DNA of 64,000 nt from Parelaphostrongylus tenuis (taxonomy: Eukaryota; Nematoda; Chromadorea; Rhabditida; Metastrongylidae), in the NCBI GenBank assembly GCA_019055375.1, contig JAHQIW010007200.1, positions 186,001 through 250,000 of the forward strand, written 5' to 3'. Under the pieces are notes generated by a model that was not told the DNA's origin, ran no database searches, and was given only the letters and a program-made list of their open reading frames with translations. Positions within the stretch are counted from its first letter, which is position 1. Every line of letters starts with the position of its first letter. A program made the position numbers and the translations under genes. Shown in pieces: positions 42,772-55,357 of the stretch.

Positions 42772-45700
42772 ATGAAGAAGTATGACTATCAGTTTCACGA
42801 CGAGTTCTTCGTCTTCTATATAATCTTGGGCTCTACTCTCATGATGTTGAATACGCAGATGATAGTGGTAAGAATAAGTGGATTAGCACTTTTCACTTGA
42901 TTGTTTTCACCAGTTACGTTGTGTAAGCGCAGTACTTCATCATGTGCAAAAATGTTGAAGGCACGACAGCAAAAACTTTTCTGGAATTTTTCACTATGCG
43001 TCATACGATGTACAGGTGATTCGACGATCTACATCTCTATGGAACCTTTCCGCTTACCGAATTATTGTCTTCGGCTCTGCTGCTGATAACGTAAACTGTG
43101 CAGCTCAGGTTGCCGTTGTAGCTGCTACTCTCCGGACATCTCATATGAATCCCACAGCAAATTTGGTGAGCTTCTACAGTTTTTTTGCTAAATGGAGATT
43201 TTGTCTGCAAATGTTCTTAACAGACTGTCCACAACGCCAGCCTTGCAGGTGCCCTTTCTCCTGTTCTACGCTTTCTTAGCCTACTTGAAAGAAATTAATT
43301 TCAACTTACATATTATAATATGCTTAAATTGTAAGCGTTGATTGCAAGGCGGTGTGACTGAAAAAATTGTGGATAGCAAGATTTAGTATATGAATTCTTT
43401 CCTTTTCAATTTCTTTGAGTACATGTAGGGCGAAGAATCACCTGTATCACCTGTCGTCCCGTTGGTCGTCGAGTGACTCGAGTGGATATCAGCAACAATT
43501 CCATTTTCTCTATCGCGTGCAAGAGTAGCCCAATGGGTCTTCCTCCTACTATGGATTCGCTGAGCATCACATTTATCTTCTATAGCTTTCGTGAAGAAAG
43601 CGGACCAACGGGCCCTGTAGAGCGCTTGATGTCCCGAGAGATCCAGTCGGTTACGACTCTCGTCCATCGGCTGCCGTTGAAGCGCGTCACGTGCGCTGCC
43701 CACCTTATTCCCGATTCCCTGGCTATCTTTTTTTTGGATATTTTCGATCTTTGACGTATGTCGGAACTTCGAATCCTTTCTCTAATTTGCGAGATACGGG
43801 ATACTCCTAGCATCGACCTTTCGACTGCGCCTTCGATGACTCCAAGTGATCTTTCATCCTGCTTACGTAGCGACCAGGTTTCTGCCGTATCGTTAGGGCA
43901 GGGATAATCGTCGAGTCAAAAAGGTGGGCTAGTAGTCGGATGCTTTTTGTCCTCTTCACTACATCTTCGATGCTCTTAAAAGTTCCTCCAGCCGCTCGTT
44001 TCCTCTTTCTCAACTCTGGAGTTAGGTCATTCATCATGTTGATTTCACGACCTAGATAGATGTAAATGGAGCATTTGGAGATTGCCGTTACGTGGAGCGT
44101 GAATAGGGCATTCAAAACCCCACCGTTTCTCATGAACATCGTTTTCGTTAGATTTAGTTGAAGGCCAATTTTTCCACAGGCGTTATCGAAAGTGGTCAAC
44201 ATTCGTTCCGCTAAGCTAATGTCGGTGTTATGAGGACGATATCGTCAGCAAAGTGAGGATGGTTAATTGTCGACCATCAATTTTCACTCCAATATCGTCT
44301 CATTCTAATGTTCGCATGACGTTATGTAGAGTGGCAATGAACAGATTTGGCGGAATTGTATCGCCTTGTCGAACCCCTCTTCTTACGTTAATGATGATAT
44401 TGTTGTAGAATGGAGATATTCTGGTCGTGAAATCTTTATAAAGCTCGCGAAGGACCATTATGTACCTAGTAAGGACACCCTTGTTATCCAGAACCTCTAT
44501 AACCGCTTCTGTTTCCACTGAATCAAAGGCTTTCTTCATATCGATGAAAGTGAGACGGAGTAGTTGTTTGTATTTCCGTGAAGCTTCAATCAGTCTTTTA
44601 ATTGTGTGGATATGGTCTATGGTAATAAATCTTATCCGAAACCCTGCTTGTTCGCATGGCTGTCCTTCGTCCAGTTTTGTCAATCCTGCTTAGGCTGACC
44701 CGAGTAAAGAGTTTATAGACGATGGGCAGCAAGCAGACTGGGCGATAATTACCTATGTCATAAAGGAAGATATTATTTCAAAGTGTTTTGGTCTAATCCT
44801 GCCTGGACCGGGTGTTGTTCTGTCTTTCACCGACGATATAGCATGTCGGATTTCGGAAGGGAGAACCGGTGGAACGACATATTCATCTCCTTCCAATTTA
44901 TACGACGGTAAGAGGACACGTCTAGAGAGGAGATCCGAGTAGTATTGGTGCATGACTTTTTCCATAGCCCTTCTGGAAGCTGTAAGTGTCCCGTCAGGGC
45001 ATCGGAGTTCAATCATCTTAGTCTCATAATTGGCGAAGACTGGCTGGGTTTTGCAAATGCTCCTACCAGCTGTTCATCTCTCTTTAACGACTTTCTTTAT
45101 CGCTTTTCTGTAGCGTTTCGCAAGTTCAGACGTAGGGTTTCGGTAGTGAGGCCTGTGATATTGTGAGTTACCATGGATTTTTTGGGTCGCCATGAGAAAT
45201 TTAGATAGCTTCTCACCCTGTTCATTTCATTCTAGTCCGTGGGTCCCAATGCGACGTTCTTCAGGCGTCCTTTTAGGTCCAGTTTTTGCCTTAAAATCTC
45301 CGGCAATGACCTTGAAGAATGCATGATCTTCTCTGAAGAATTTTTCTAGCTCCATATAGAACTCGTCGACTTCCTGTTCGCCATAGCTTGGTGTTGGTGC
45401 GTAAACAACGAAGATGGTTAGAGACGGCATACAACTACATCGTTTCAACCGTAATCGTCCAATACGGGTTGTTAGTTGTTCAAACGTGTGGATGTTCACG
45501 GTCAAATTTGATTTGACGAGGGCGCCAACACCGCCGACACCTCTGCTATCGCATGTTCCAATCAACAGTTCTTCTCCGGTGTCATAAGCAGCGTGAAAAG
45601 GATGGCGCCTTCTCGTATCAGCAAGACCAGTGGCGTAGTCACTTATCCTTCTTGCTTGAATCAATAGGTCTTCTACAACGGATTCGTGAGCAAGGGTTCT

Positions 45701-47569
45701 TGCATTTTAGGTACAGATCGTCATTTTAGTCCGTTCCGATCTTGGCTGCCTAGTTTGTTCCTGAGATTTTAGCAGCCTCTCCGTACTCGTCCTATTTGTC
45801 GCTGCCGTACCACGGGCTCTTTCGGGGTCAAGGTAATGTGACCCATATTTCTTACTGTTTCCGGCATTTTCATACCCAGAGCATAGCTTGCCAGGCCCTA
45901 AACGTGGGGGTTGGGTACTCACGAGTAGCTTGCCAGTCTCTCTCGGAAGAGCGGGAGGAGCTTATTTGTTGGAGGCGACTCCTAACCACCTCCCATGTAC
46001 TTCTCAGGCGCTTGATTGCAGGCTTTTGGCCGACTTGACTCGTAGAAATAGAGTTTTGTCAGGTCGACGCTGCAGAAGCAGGGAGCTCATCTCCTGAATC
46101 CACCTGCTTCTCTGGTAAGGACACGGTCGCTTTTGGTTTGCGTTTATTCCCCTATCCGCCACCTGGGACGCGCCACGTGCCCCGCTACTAACTGGGCGGG
46201 ATTCCTCAAAGAGGGAGGTCCGTGGAGGGCCAAACTTCATGGAAGATGAAATCGGCAAATCGGATTGAAAGGGCGAAGGATCTTAGTGGAAAATCAAGGT
46301 ATCTATATGATCCTCTCTGCAGAGAGTTTTGTTGTTAATTTTAAGAAAGATTTCAGCTGTTGAGCTCAATCTTTCAAACATCGTATGCTGTTGAATATCC
46401 AACAATTTTACTCCTTTCCATTAACCGATTCGTCGCAGTGCTTCTTCCAAAAAAGATGGACTTTATATTTGACACAAAGAGAACATTGGTACGATACTTC
46501 ATGGAATATATATGTGAACAAGCTTGTGTTCTTAATGTTAACGAACGGCGTTTAGATATTTTTAATTTCTTGCACCCTCTTTGGCGCCCTAAACGCTGCT
46601 CTATGTCTTTCTGGAGAAATTAAAGTGCTTTGGGACCCATCTACTCCAGCATTCTACTTTACAAGTAAGTTTGGCAGGGCTGCTACTAAATTATGACTAG
46701 ACATTTGACTGACGTGAAATATCAAAACTTCAGCGTCTGGGAAACACTTTACGGTAATGTAGTTATACATGCAAGAATACCCAGAGGTACAGAAAACAAT
46801 CGGCCCCAAAAGAAAGTTGAATCCACGATCCATCTACACAGTGGAAACGTGCTACCACTATTACACTGAGGTCACCGCTTTGCCACGTTTTTTTCTCAAG
46901 TATAACTCCTGGAGCTGTCAGGTACGAACCTTCAACGAGTTCGATAGCAAAGGGTGGTTTGGGTTGTGCAGTGGTAGCATGCGTCCAATATAGGTGAAAT
47001 GCTGGTTCAACTTCCGCTTGAGCCGCATGTTTCGTATATCATCAATATTCCCAGATTAGTGAATTACAACATTGCAACACTGCTATAAAAAGCAAATATA
47101 AAGCTTTTCTATAGATTACACTTTATAATGACTTTTTGCTTAGACGAATCGTCTACTACTGCCAACTTTATGCGCTCCATGGACTTATATTTTGGCGAAT
47201 TTGTGTACATTACAAGTTTCACTATCTACCTCATTATAGCCGTGCTCCTAATATCCAACGTATGTCATTGTTACTCTTCCTCTCATCAGTTTGTGAACAA
47301 TTCGTTTCTCTACAACAGCAGATAAAACAAGAGATACATCTGGGTAAGATATGTTTTTATCTGGGTATATTTCAGAAGAATCTCACCAGACCTACCCAAG
47401 TCGAGATTTCGCTCTTGTTGCATTCCTTCCAGATACTTATGTTCTCAGGCGTACTGCTTTATTTATGGCATCAACCGCTTTCCGATTCCACTCACTACCA
47501 TCATATCATAAATTTCTTAATTATTTTGCGCTTCGGTGTAACACCTATTTCACTTCTGATAACAAACAG
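42772..47569 (+). CDS. Seven-transmembrane chemoreceptor gene C (Srg-superfamily, class uncertain)
   Basis: Paralogue of gene B with exons 42772-42867, 43016-43165, 46357-46488, 46556-46664, 47144-47259 and 47376-47569. All are open, all have GT-AG junctions, and the lengths are identical to B (96, 150, 132, 109, 116, 194). The product has the same seven hydrophobic segments: FFVFYIILGSTLMML, CAAQVAVVAATL, ILLLSINRFVAVLLP, CTLFGALNAALCLS, YITSFTIYLIIAVLLI, ILMFSGVLLYLWHQP, FGVTPISLLITN. ESSTTANFMRSMDLYFGE forms the loop before TM5. Exon 6 ends at AACAG|GTATAG; without splicing the frame would run to a stop at 47646-47648. Intron 2 holds an antisense RTE insertion (43440-46269). The intact frames and conserved splice sites suggest it can still be expressed if the 3.2-kb intron is removed. 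Substrate unknown. Confidence 0.8.
43440..46269 (-). pseudogene. Nearly full-length RTE LINE (family R1) in intron 2 of gene C
   Basis: An RTE retrotransposon of about 2.83 kb in antisense to the host gene, flanked by AGGGCGAAGAATC (43427-43439) and AGGGCGAAGGATC (46270-46282). The 5' UTR is at 46269-46000. The ORF starts near 45922 and reads through the endonuclease (TLTIFVVYAPTP, VIAGDFKAKTG). It is interrupted by a TAA in the TICT-NARTL motif (about 45707) and a TGA for a conserved Trp (45227). The linker follows at 45016-44753 (PSEIRHAISSVKDRTTPGPG) and RT at 44683-44300 and 44202-43807. A CACTTTGCTGACGAT box (FADD) near 44230-44255 separates those two pieces. The C-terminus lies at 43813-43440, ending in CAGGTGATACAGGTGAT. 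At least three frameshifts make it dead. Confidence 0.85.
46962..47030 (+). repeat. tRNA-like sequence in intron 4 of gene C
   Basis: GTTGTGCAGTGGTAGCATGC (A-box-like) and GCTGGTTCAACTTCCGCTTG (B-box-like) match the tRNA-like unit at 18893-18960 in the same intron of gene B and in the same orientation relative to the gene. It was probably present before the two genes separated. Confidence 0.45.
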
Positions 47570-47789
47570 GTATAGTAGAACTTTTAGCAGTTCAGCGGAT
47601 TGCAGTATTGAAATATTGGTGGCATTACATATATTCGTAACTGCCTAAGCAAATGACTCGCTTTCACGAAATTCGTGGCAATAATGCAACCTAATATGGC
47701 TGATGTTTGACGGTTTCGTCTTCTTCTGGGACTGGTGAAGTCAGATTAACGAAATCCACTCAAATTGAATTTGTTCTATATGACGCTTT

Positions 47790-48320
47790 TAGCTGTGGTA
47801 TGATGTTATAGATATACCCGGTGATGTAGAGTAATGTGCAAAACTTCTGCGTCACTCTGGACTCGAATCCGCATCTCATCTATCCAGGTTTTGCCATCAC
47901 TTTTTTTACGCTACAACGCATTCATCTGTCACTAACCAACCGTGAACGGTTTGCCCCAGGTAGTCGGTATCGGTGTAAAAGTGCTGCGCATCATTCTACA
48001 TCACTGGGTATATCTCTAACATCATACCACCGCCTAAAGCAGCTAAATAAAAAAATTTATTTGATCATCCAATATTCTATATCTGTCAACGTGAATGGGT
48101 TTGATGCTGATACCGGCTCCGGTTACTTGGACCGGACCGTTAACGGATGGTTGTTGATAGATAGATGCGTTGTAGCGTAAAAAGAGTGATGGCAAAAGGA
48201 CGTCAGTAGTGCAGCAGTTAGATCACACACCCCCAGATAAGGTGAGGTGCGCCTTCGAGTTCAGCGTGACGCAGAGGTTTTGGACATCACTCCACATCAC
48301 TAGGGAATCTAACTCGAACA
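47790..48320. repeat. tRNA-like foldback repeat
   Basis: The inverted arms are around ATGTAGAGTAATGTGCAAAA (47825) and GTTTTGGACATCACTCCACA (48275). Both contain tRNA-like remnants, and the middle carries the CGTTAACGG…GATAGATGCG block shared with the other foldbacks. The 114-codon frame across it is not conserved elsewhere. Confidence 0.5.
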
Positions 48321-49856
48321 CAAATTTTTGCTTTATTCTTTGATAAGTGTTTATGTTAATGGAAAATAGGACCTAGAAAACTTATTGATGATGCCTCAAA
48401 ATTCATTTGAATGAAAATTTGCTGCATAGGAAAATGGATTTTCGTAAAATCTTATGGAAATGTGCAAGTTTTCTACGTTGTCAGCACCTGCCTTCTACCA
48501 ACTACGCTTGCGCTAAGTTGGCATCGCGTGCTGACATTTGAACGTTGCTGTGATCAGTAATCGCCCGCTTGTTGCGCTTGAAATCTGGCAGAAAGCGTTT
48601 TCTATGAATTACGTTATTCCCTAGATTGGCCATAGAAAAGTGTGTTCAAAGCAGTGCAGGTTCCTTTCGTAATCTTAAGTGGCTCAAAGATTGAGAACAA
48701 CATAAAATATGGATGATGTGGAAGACAGGGAACATGATTAGCAGTTTTGAAAAGACACGAACACTCACCTCTGAGGCGTCACCAGCCATCACTGTAACGA
48801 CTTAAATTTAAAAAATCGTTGGCAGACTGTTGCATCCAAACCGTTGCGTATTAAGCGAAAATTACATTCCAGGGAAATAGTCTATAGACCAGCCACTCGC
48901 TTAGAAAATCCTCTTATGCTCGTTTTAATGGAAAATGAAATATGTCATGCAAATTTCTTTGATGTAGGCTATCGAATGACTACTCAGGGTCTAAAAGCAA
49001 CCAAAAAATATGCTTTTTTCGAGTCGTGGAAACAGGGTACAGATAATGGAAAAGTACCATAAAAAGCACGAGAAAATCGATTTCTATGAGAAATTGTTCT
49101 AAAGAACACAACCGCCATTTACGATGATCACCAGGAAAGGTCCTAGCACTGCTTCGTCGTGATACTTCAAAAAATTGCATTCAATAAGGAGTTATTCCCT
49201 AATGACAAATACAATAGAGGAAATAATATTCAAATCATGATAACTGGGCCAGAAAACATCTTTATCAATCGAAATAAGAGTAGTCAGTACAAGCAACACA
49301 GATTTACCAAACGGAAACGAGTTTGTTTATTCCTATTAAAAATCTGTGCTTCCGAAGTTGACGAACTCTTGGAAACTTTTTTCTGCCTGCTGTTGACTGT
49401 GAAGGTGTTTTCGCCGCAAGAAGCTATCGAGTCATAAAAAGTAAGCTAAAGCTCTTTTCGGCTACCCAATGATGATACTGATGCTCTAATGCTTCAATCA
49501 GCACGAAAAAATGCTTGGAAAAATAGCAGTAGATGAACGCAAGGTGAGATGAATATGGAGGATGAGGAAAAATTCCGTATATCAATCTGTTGATCTTTTG
49601 GAGCGTTCAGTATGTGACATGTGGCTGACGACTGGTTATAGAAATTGCCAAAACCTCTGCATCAATCTTTTTGCCTTTCCAATTTGTTCCAAATGATGAT
49701 AGACAGTAGAGTGATCGGCATTGGGCTTCTTATAGCATCTCACACAGTCTCAAGAGTGTCAGCTTCTTGCTTTTCCCATGACTCTGATGAGGTAGCTAAA
49801 AATATAAATGCTGTTTGTGATTGCTAAAACGTATCCCTTCACGAAGCTCCTTAAAC
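48321..49856. other. No gene recognised
   Basis: Several frames of 60-92 codons (for example 48844-49062 and 49159-49437 plus). They are basic and unstructured in composition, with no recognisable domain or splice context. Confidence 0.4.
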
Positions 49857-49883
49857 CACCGGTGCACCGGTGCACCGGTGCAC
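49857..49883. repeat. Tandem 8-bp palindrome, three copies
   Basis: CACCGGTG repeated three times plus CAC. Each unit is its own reverse complement, so the run can pair in several registers. Confidence 0.85.
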
Positions 49884-50522
49884 GTTCGTTAGCAGTTCTT
49901 GGGGGAAATGTGCTTGCCAATTGTCTCTGCTGCTTTACGACCCTTTGAAATCGAATAACAAAAATTGGCTAAATTTTCTTTTGTATAACATTTCTTTGTT
50001 AAGTATAAAAAATTCAAGATAGACAGTGAATAAAACGTCATTAACAATCGAATGTAAAGCGAGAAGTACGCATCAAAATGATATATAACTTATCACATTG
50101 ATTGAAAATACATTCCATTATCAAACGGCAAATTCTAACAATGCATGAGCTGCAATGACTTTTTCACCAATGTAATAGATTCTGCTGTCGAGGCGCCTAA
50201 TAACTGCTATAGCATTGTTCCTCTTTTGAGTGATGGAGAAATACGCATTTGCTTCGTGTCTGACTTCCTTTTCTCAGTCTATAATAAATATGAAACAAAG
50301 AGTACGCCATTAGCAGCAAAACATAAAACGCGGAAAGCACATTAAAGCGATAATCAATACAACCACATTTAGTTGAAATATAATTCAATGTCAAGTAGTA
50401 AATTTCAGCAGCGCATAAATCGTAATTGAATTTGCACCAATGTAGTGACAGCTCTATCAGTATAGACCGTACATTTTTGCTATACATATAAATGCTGTAC
50501 ATAATTCTATATAGATATGATT
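49884..50522. other. No gene recognised
   Basis: AT-rich; nothing supportable. Confidence 0.5.
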
Positions 50523-50624
50523 TTGCTACTATTCATATATATATATTATATATTGTATATATATTGTATATATATCATATATACTATATATATTATATAT
50601 AATCATATATATTATATATATATT

Positions 50625-50667
<43 letters not shown>
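50523..50667. repeat. AT-rich microsatellite
   Basis: About 145 bp of TA/TATA repeats with interruptions. It creates a long tyrosine/isoleucine-rich frame that is not a gene. Confidence 0.85.
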
Positions 50668-50668
<1 letters not shown>

Positions 50669-50682
50669 AATTATACCCTCGC

Positions 50683-50925
50683 GCTCAAGGCTCACGAAGC
50701 CATCCATCCCTCTAGGGTCTGTTGGTACCAGACCGGTCTCAGACTTGTCTGGGAGGATGAGCAGCACTGACTCGGTTCAGCGGGAGGCCATCGCGAGTCA
50801 TTGTAAAAGCCAGATATGCATTCAATTCATCTCAAACGAAGTTAAATATTGGAGACGAAAGCATGGTCCATCCCTCAGGGATTGATCAATGCCGAGAGCT
50901 TCATCCTTTATATATACATATATAT
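50683..50925 (+). repeat. SINE family S1, 5'-degenerate copy
   Basis: The body GCCAGATATGCATTCAATTC, AACGAAGTTAAATATTGGAG and TCCCTCAGGGATTGATCAA matches 61500-61612 and 39600-39700. It starts right after the microsatellite and has no clear tRNA head. Confidence 0.65.
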
Positions 50926-53599
50926 ATATTTAAATTTGAGAGCTTAAACTTGAATATTTTAAAAGTGCACTTAATTTTTGAGAAGGAGTTCAAAATGCAT
51001 TCTAGCAGTGATGAAGAAATTGTGTTTGACAAGCGCCTCACGTAATCGCGTGTATTTTTCGCAGACACAGGACTTCCCTTGAGCTGTCATAAATTATTCA
51101 ATAACGTAAATCCTGGAGGTTTCAAAAATTCCACCTGTTTTCAAGCAAATTTTTTTTAAGGTTCATACACTGTTGTAACAGGAAAATATGTTGCATCTTA
51201 TTCATGCCTCGCATTATTGCATGCATTTTCGTTAATTATTCGAAAATTTAACCTACGTTTCGTGAAAATTTAGAGGTTTTCTATATTTTGATTGCAGAGA
51301 AGGCTTTGTTCTGTAGTTCTGTGGACTAAGCCTTTTCATTTCCGATTTACATTGCCAAATAAACGCGTTAATATGCCTGGACCTAAACAGTAACCCTGTG
51401 CAAAAAAGGCATATGAACTTGTAGAAAAAATTTAGAATATCAGAGTCAAATGTTTTATTTGGACTTTTTTCAAGGCGGGCAAAAACTTCAATTTTAATTA
51501 CAAGATTCAAGTTATGAACTGGCTGAACCATCGATCAGGTGTGCGATTGATACACAACCACTCACACACTCTAGCCAGCAATCGTAGCACGACATGTGTG
51601 GTACTCAATCTTCTTTTCAATCCTGCAGCTTAGTAAAAGGATCTTTTTAGAAAGCAAACAGAGTGTTGGAATCGTCGAGATTTACACTATCGAATAAATA
51701 TTTACAGTCTGAGGAGCGATCTCTTTTCTGCGAAAAATACACGCAATAACAGGCGACGCGTGTGAAACACATTTTTCTTTTCGCTGCCACAGTGTTGTAA
51801 GAAAGGTTCTTTTAGAGAACGAAGACGATCACAAAATCAACGGAATTCAAGCTTTCGCATGTTTATTAAACGTTTAGTGCAAAATTTCTGTTCGACAAAA
51901 AAGGTCCTTTCATGGAACCTTCCCGATATTGGAAAAGTATTTATGCACCTACGAATATATAAACATATATACATATTCTTATGTATTTCAATTTTTGTGT
52001 ACTCATTTCTCACATCTACGTTTCGGTTTCCAGCACTTCCTGAATTTTATTCGTTCCCTTGCATCCACCATCCATGAACGTCTTCGAACTTTTGGACTAG
52101 AGTACGGCTGCTGCATGAGGATTTTCCTTTCGCCATGATTTACCATAGTATTCCCACTTCTATTGTAGAATGAACATTTCCCACATGTGTAATGTCATTG
52201 TCAGCGATCAGAAGAAATCTTGATAGACTGGAAGCAGAATGGAACCAGAGTCGCGCCTGCAATAATCGCAATCATACCACGGCTATGCTTTTTCCACAAC
52301 AACATACAATTATCAACTCGTTTTCAAGCAAGATTTGATACACATTTAGTGCTAGATTATTCAACTCCATGCTTCATTATGAAAATCTATTTCGTATACT
52401 GATGCAAAGGAACTTTATCCTCCCTATTTTTCGCCTCTACGAGCTTCCAGTTTCCAGTATATAATTTAAATGGTGCGTGGATGATACAGTTGCTTGAGCG
52501 TACAGCTCAGGAGAGATCGTTGCTGCATCTGTATCCTGAAATTATTACTTTGGTCCCATCAACGATCTTCTATGGAGTGCCAACGGACGTGTTTACACAC
52601 TTTTACTATTTTGCTGCTACTTCTTGCGCTTAAATTCATTTGCCAAAATCTAATTTACATTTCTGATGAAATCTACACCTGCTGTGCACAGTTCGTATTT
52701 AAATGGCCGTAATGTAGGCAGTCCAAGCAAACCTGCTTGCCATGCTCACTACCAGTACAGATATGATTGGTATACCTTGCAGAATTTTCTGGTCGCTACA
52801 TTTTGACCATTCGAATCACCATCAATGTTTCCCCAGTTTTTTGCCTATGGTGTCTTCAACAAAACATGAGTAATGGATGAAAGAATTACCTTTACAGTGG
52901 TTCTGTTTATTGAGTTTTGTCTCCAGTTTTTCCCCATGTCCTAATTTAGTGATATTTTCCTTCCCTTTCTTGAAAGTCGCAAACAAGTGGATTGGGGCGT
53001 AGCATTCCACACGTCAACTACGGTAAATCAAGTCTCTGAACCTCCAAGCAGGCAAATATTGTCGTGATGAGTCATTGCATCTGCCGATTATGGTGTTTTT
53101 TCAAAGGCCAAGTATGCAATCAGTCACCTCCGACGATGCTTCACGAAGTCGTATGGATGGTGCAACTCTCAATTATTGTTGAAAAATGCAATGGCAAGCG
53201 CGAGTTCGCTTATTATAGTCAAAATAATGCGTGTCTATTTGTACGAAGACGTATAGAGCTCAATATTCTATCACTCTCTATGTATACGAAGTACTTATGA
53301 AGTTATTTAGTTTTATTGGCCTCAACTATTACAGATGCAAAGTAAATTTACCTGTGGCTGAAGGGGAAGGAGTAGAGCTATGGTCAGTGATACAGTGTAT
53401 CAGGAAGTGAGGTGATAAGTAAAAGGCAATCCCCTTCGCAACACTCTATTTCCATCAATCAACTGGAGCACCTTAGCTCGGCTGCTTTGCTAATAGCACG
53501 GAATTTTTTGTGTCGACCCGAATTCTAGGACATTTCTGGATGGTGTAATCTCCAAACAGCAGCCGAATGTACACAAAAAATATTCAAAGGTATCCATAG
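50926..53599. other. No gene recognised
   Basis: Short frames only. A 50-codon frame near 52482-52630 (MIQLLERTAQERSLLHLYPE…) and hydrophobic stretches at 52580-52700 have no family match I can defend. A worn SINE S1 body (GGCCAAGTATGCAATCAGTC) lies at 53105-53160. Confidence 0.4.
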
Positions 53600-53800
53600 A
53601 CGGCGGGGCAGTGGCCGAGTGGTTAGTAATGCAGATTATTAAGGAGCAAATGGCAAGCTCGACTCTTTTCCAGCTCCCTTTTGCGACCAATCAACAAACG
53701 CCATAAGAAACACTTAACTTGACTCTCCTCAAAACTGTAAGGTGACCTGCATACCACTATCCTACAATGCTGATGAAGTAAACAGATCATCAATTCAGCA
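53600..53800 (+). repeat. tRNA-derived SINE-like repeat, family S2 head
   Basis: GGGGCAGTGGCCGAGTGGTT is a clear tRNA-Ser/Leu-like A-box head. The B box (CAAGCTCGACTCTTT) is worn. It does not close into a full tRNA. Confidence 0.5.
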
Positions 53801-53949
53801 ATGAAAATGAGGAGACGAATTGAATGCCAAAAGTATTGAGATTCGTACAGTGAAAAACATAAAACGGGTCATGTGCCTGTGTTTGTGGAATGGGTGCGAA
53901 TAAACGAGTCGAATGTAAAGAGTGCTGGAATTCACACAGTAAATCGTCA

Positions 53950-54252
53950 TAGAGGTTGTTTAAAATTAGATAAGAAGTCATTTCGATCATTCAGAACATA
54001 TCGCAACCTGCTGTATACATGTAAACGGCAATAGATGATCACGACAACCGCAGTGAAATCGCAGAATAGTACTAGCCTGATGTGCACCCCGGATTTTTGG
54101 ACGAACTCCTCTAGGTGAAATGAATGTTGTATTAGAGTTGGATTTACTATAGTTGCATATGCTTTGTTACGTTGAACAATAAAGGATTTATGATGAGTGT
54201 ACAAGTCAATGCATAAGTGAATAAGTTTACTTTTCTGTCCGCTATTTTGCAA
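53950..54252 (-). other. Unidentified open frame with one hydrophobic segment
   Basis: A 101-codon frame on the minus strand contains HLCIDLYTHHKSFIVQRNKA and a hydrophobic stretch (LVLFCDFTAVVVIIYCRLHV) followed by basic residues. That could be one membrane segment of a receptor exon. The homologous sequence at 14730-15010 is broken by stops. I do not recognise the family; splice sites are unclear. Confidence 0.35.
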
Positions 54253-55357
54253 ATATTTCAGTCTTTTCGCCTACCATCGTCATTTACATAGATCTTTTTC
54301 TAACTGAAGTACTCGGATTCGGTGTAATGGCAGTGGAAAATACGTGACCACTGAGGCACGTACTTTAGTTTATGCTGACATGCGTGGTGTTGAATTGCTT
54401 CTCATGAACGACTATCCATCGTGCAGAATCGTGAATTCGCATATAATGGAAGATCGAGTGTTTATGTATGCTTTCCCATTTCAACGGAGTTTTAGTCTCT
54501 CTTCAATGGTCACAAAACGAGGATTTTGAACCATTGAGGCTTTGAGGCGATTGCAAACGTATGTGACCGTCAAGCTCTTACAACATGCACTGATCTCAAT
54601 GCGTAACGCTGCTGCACATATGAGCTGTACGTCTTGATTTCAATGCGTGTGCGTGTTTCTAACCTAATCGACAGCTCGACAAGCAAAGACTCATATTGGA
54701 GATGATCGACATATAGGTGCTCTTATGACGCTAGGGCACTGGGGACATGTACGACGTTTCACTTCGGAACTAAATGGCTCGTTGCTCAAAATTCTCGGAG
54801 TGTTCTTTCTTCATAGTAAACCTTAGACGTAAGAGGCACTTTACACTCACATAGACATTGTATAAAGGTGTTGGTAGTAGGCAGAAGGCCTATGAATCAA
54901 GAAAATTAACAATTTTCATAAGGACGGCCAAGTCTTTGACAAAAGAGAAAATTTCCAATGGAAATTACGCTCTTCTATTGCCGATGTTGTGCAGTTGTAA
55001 CTTAATAGAACTACTTCTGTAACTTGCAAAATTCGGAAACTTGGTGGAAGTATTTTTAGAATATAGCAATTATCATGATAGAGTATGCAACCATTAATGT
55101 TTCAAATACGCTCCGTAGAGAAAAATGCGCATTGTTAGCTTATATCTTTGAAACATTTCACAAGTATTGTACAAAATACGCTCAACAACATTTATTCGGC
55201 AGTGTAAGTCCTATATTCAGCACTCTTACAGAAGTCTACAAAGAAACGAATTTCCCAAGAAATTTCTATTTACTAATTATAGACGTCTCCTGATAGAATT
55301 TATGCCTATCCTTCTTTTCGAAAGTTTTTTTTTGTGATCTCGCTCATAATAACATAA
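54253..55357. other. No gene recognised
   Basis: 54300-54450 resembles 25130-25240 (TTTAGTTTATGCTGACATGCG-type words). Nothing else supportable. Confidence 0.4.

Noticed and set aside
47260..47342. An extra receptor exon (QIKQEIHL) between exons 5 and 6 of gene C
   Set aside because: It has AG and GT borders, but no counterpart in gene B, where exon 5 joins exon 6 directly.
47690..47760. Hammerhead on the minus strand (GACGAAACCGTC context)
   Set aside because: A GAAAC-like box is present, but there is no CTGANGA core at the right distance and no stem I.
50517..50885. 122-codon open frame rich in isoleucine and tyrosine
   Set aside because: Produced by the TA microsatellite running into a SINE.
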